This document shows, piece by piece, positions 43,620 to 44,529 of a stretch of 44,529 nt of DNA (positions within the stretch are counted from its first letter, which is position 1; every line of letters begins with the position of its first letter). The stretch lies in NCBI GenBank assembly GCA_009801015.1, contig VHZZ01010293.1:7256-51784 (forward strand), in the 5' to 3' direction. A model generated the notes under the pieces. It was not told the DNA's origin. It did no database searches and worked only from the letters and a program-made list of their open reading frames with translations. This DNA is from Silene noctiflora. Lineage: Eukaryota; Streptophyta; Magnoliopsida; Caryophyllales; Caryophyllaceae. Position numbers and translations under genes: made by a program.

Positions 43620-44035
43620 ATGTCAGTCGGCCGGAGTTCGGATCGGGTCATTTCGGATTTCTCAAATTTTCGGTTAGTTCGATTCGAATCAGGTCGTTTT
43701 GGTTTACGGGTCGGGTTCGGATTTCTTGGTCGAGTCTGTTACGGGTCAAGCAGGTCGGATTATTTCGGGTCAGGTCATTTTTCGGGTCAATGACTAAGAA
43801 AAAAAAACATTTCAAGTCTTTTGAGGTCAATTAAAGTTATGTTTTATCAAGTCATTTTCGGGTTGGGTGGTTTCGGATCGGGTGATTTCGAGTTGGGTCT
43901 GCTACGGGTACATGAAAGCTTGGGTCATTTTCGGGTCGGGTCGGATCAATTCGGATTTCTGAATTCATTCGGGTGTGTGATAGTTCAGGTCAATTTCGAG
44001 TCTCGGATCAACCTTTTCGGGCCGGGTTGATTTGC
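43620..44035. repeat. TCGGGT-rich degenerate repeat
   Basis: Dense imperfect TCGGGTC, TTTCGGGT and GGTCGGAT units over about 400 bp, the densest such block in the window. It may be a decayed satellite-like array or the body of a non-autonomous element. Short open frames here are products of the repeat. Confidence 0.6.
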
Positions 44036-44039
44036 ACGA

Positions 44040-44290
44040 GCCCAAATAAAACATCCATTGCATTGACTTTCATCCTTCATAGAATTTGGCAAGCGCATCC
44101 GCAACTTTACTAGCCGATCTCTTCTAAAAAACATGCTTCATCATGTCGGGTGGGGCTCGAAGATGATCCCTACACTCAATAATAATATTAATAAAGGGGT
44201 CACAAGGTGAGTCATTTATAAAAATAGCATTAACGACATTGATACAATTTGAGGCAATCACAAATTTACTCGTGGATTGGATAGCAAAAT
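44040..44290 (-). pseudogene. RNase H-like (RVT_3) fragment, probably LINE-derived
   Basis: The minus strand encodes STSKFVIASNCINVVNAIF, then FINIIIECRDHL, MMKHVF and, after an in-frame stop, KVADALAKFYEG. This is the C-terminal half of the plant RNase H-like domain (SD...VV.AI, then II.DC, HV.RE.N.VADALA) found at the 3' end of L1-type LINEs and in some host pseudogenes. The expected catalytic Asp of the SD position is replaced by Asn (SNC). The N-terminal side stops at the LTR that begins at 44291, so the domain is truncated as well as broken by a stop. Confidence 0.6.
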
Positions 44291-44529
44291 TGTAACAACC
44301 CCACACTCCAAAGTGCCTTACCAAGGCCACCTAGAGTACGAAGGTGCTACCATCTCGGTTTTCCGAGACAATGATAATCAAAAGACAATAACGAAACATA
44401 TAAAATTAAGTATTTAAACGGTTACATTGTCTCCAAACTCCATAACAAAACTGTCTAACCAATTAACTGAAATACAAGTCTCAACATCTATTGCAAGACT
44501 CGACATAACGCAGCGGAAACTCTATTAAA
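44291..44529 (-). mobile_element. Ty3-type LTR remnant, cut by window edge
   Basis: It begins TGTAACAACCCCACA, the inverse of the usual GGGGTGTTACA end of Tekay/Del-like LTRs. Reading minus, TTTCCGCTGCGTTATG (near 44515) and GAGATGGTAGCACC (near 44350) occur in the same order as in the LTR at 1-1487. The element continues beyond the window and no coding part is visible. Confidence 0.55.

Overview
The window is nuclear DNA from a flowering plant, almost certainly a eudicot. It is AT-rich, its genes are split by GT-AG introns, and Ty1/copia and Ty3 LTR remnants, a Helitron and many MITE-like repeats lie in and around them. The recurring 9-mer TACTCCGTA and the local MITE families suggest Caryophyllales, but that placement is weak. 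No prokaryotic or organellar gene set is present.

Two conserved host genes, both on the + strand, fill the middle. TAF2, a TFIID subunit, runs from 6479 to 31283 in 25 exons that I could join without a frame break into a 1566-residue protein. RPN11, the deubiquitinase of the 26S proteasome lid (PSMD14 homologue), runs from 32295 to 38583 in 6 exons and gives a 309-residue protein. They lie about 1 kb apart. One acts in RNA polymerase II initiation and the other in protein turnover, and nothing in the sequence links their functions.

Left flank (1-6120): a Ty3-type LTR cut by the window edge, two MITE-like elements, a copia gag fossil and a separate copia RT-RNase H fossil, all before the TAF2 promoter (TATA box at 6364). 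Inside TAF2, intron 1 has a 3 x 131 bp tandem array and intron 18 (5.1 kb) holds a small non-autonomous LTR element followed 74 bp later by a 2.6 kb Helitron with both ends visible. Intron 24 has a GC donor and carries partial copies of both neighbouring exons. Inside RPN11, intron 2 (3.7 kb) is built of diverged duplicated blocks, an organelle-like insertion, and a nearly perfect in-frame copy of the end of exon 2 with splice-like borders.

Right flank (38584-44529): no host gene found. It has a 0.5 kb direct repeat whose copies each carry an unrecognised 94-95 codon ORF, a GC-rich LTR-like block between them, TCGGGT-rich repeats, an RNase H-like LINE-type fragment, and a second Ty3-type LTR at the edge pointing the opposite way to the one on the left.

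I see no new multi-gene system. The best leads are the RPN11 extra-exon candidate and the duplication history around TAF2 intron 24.
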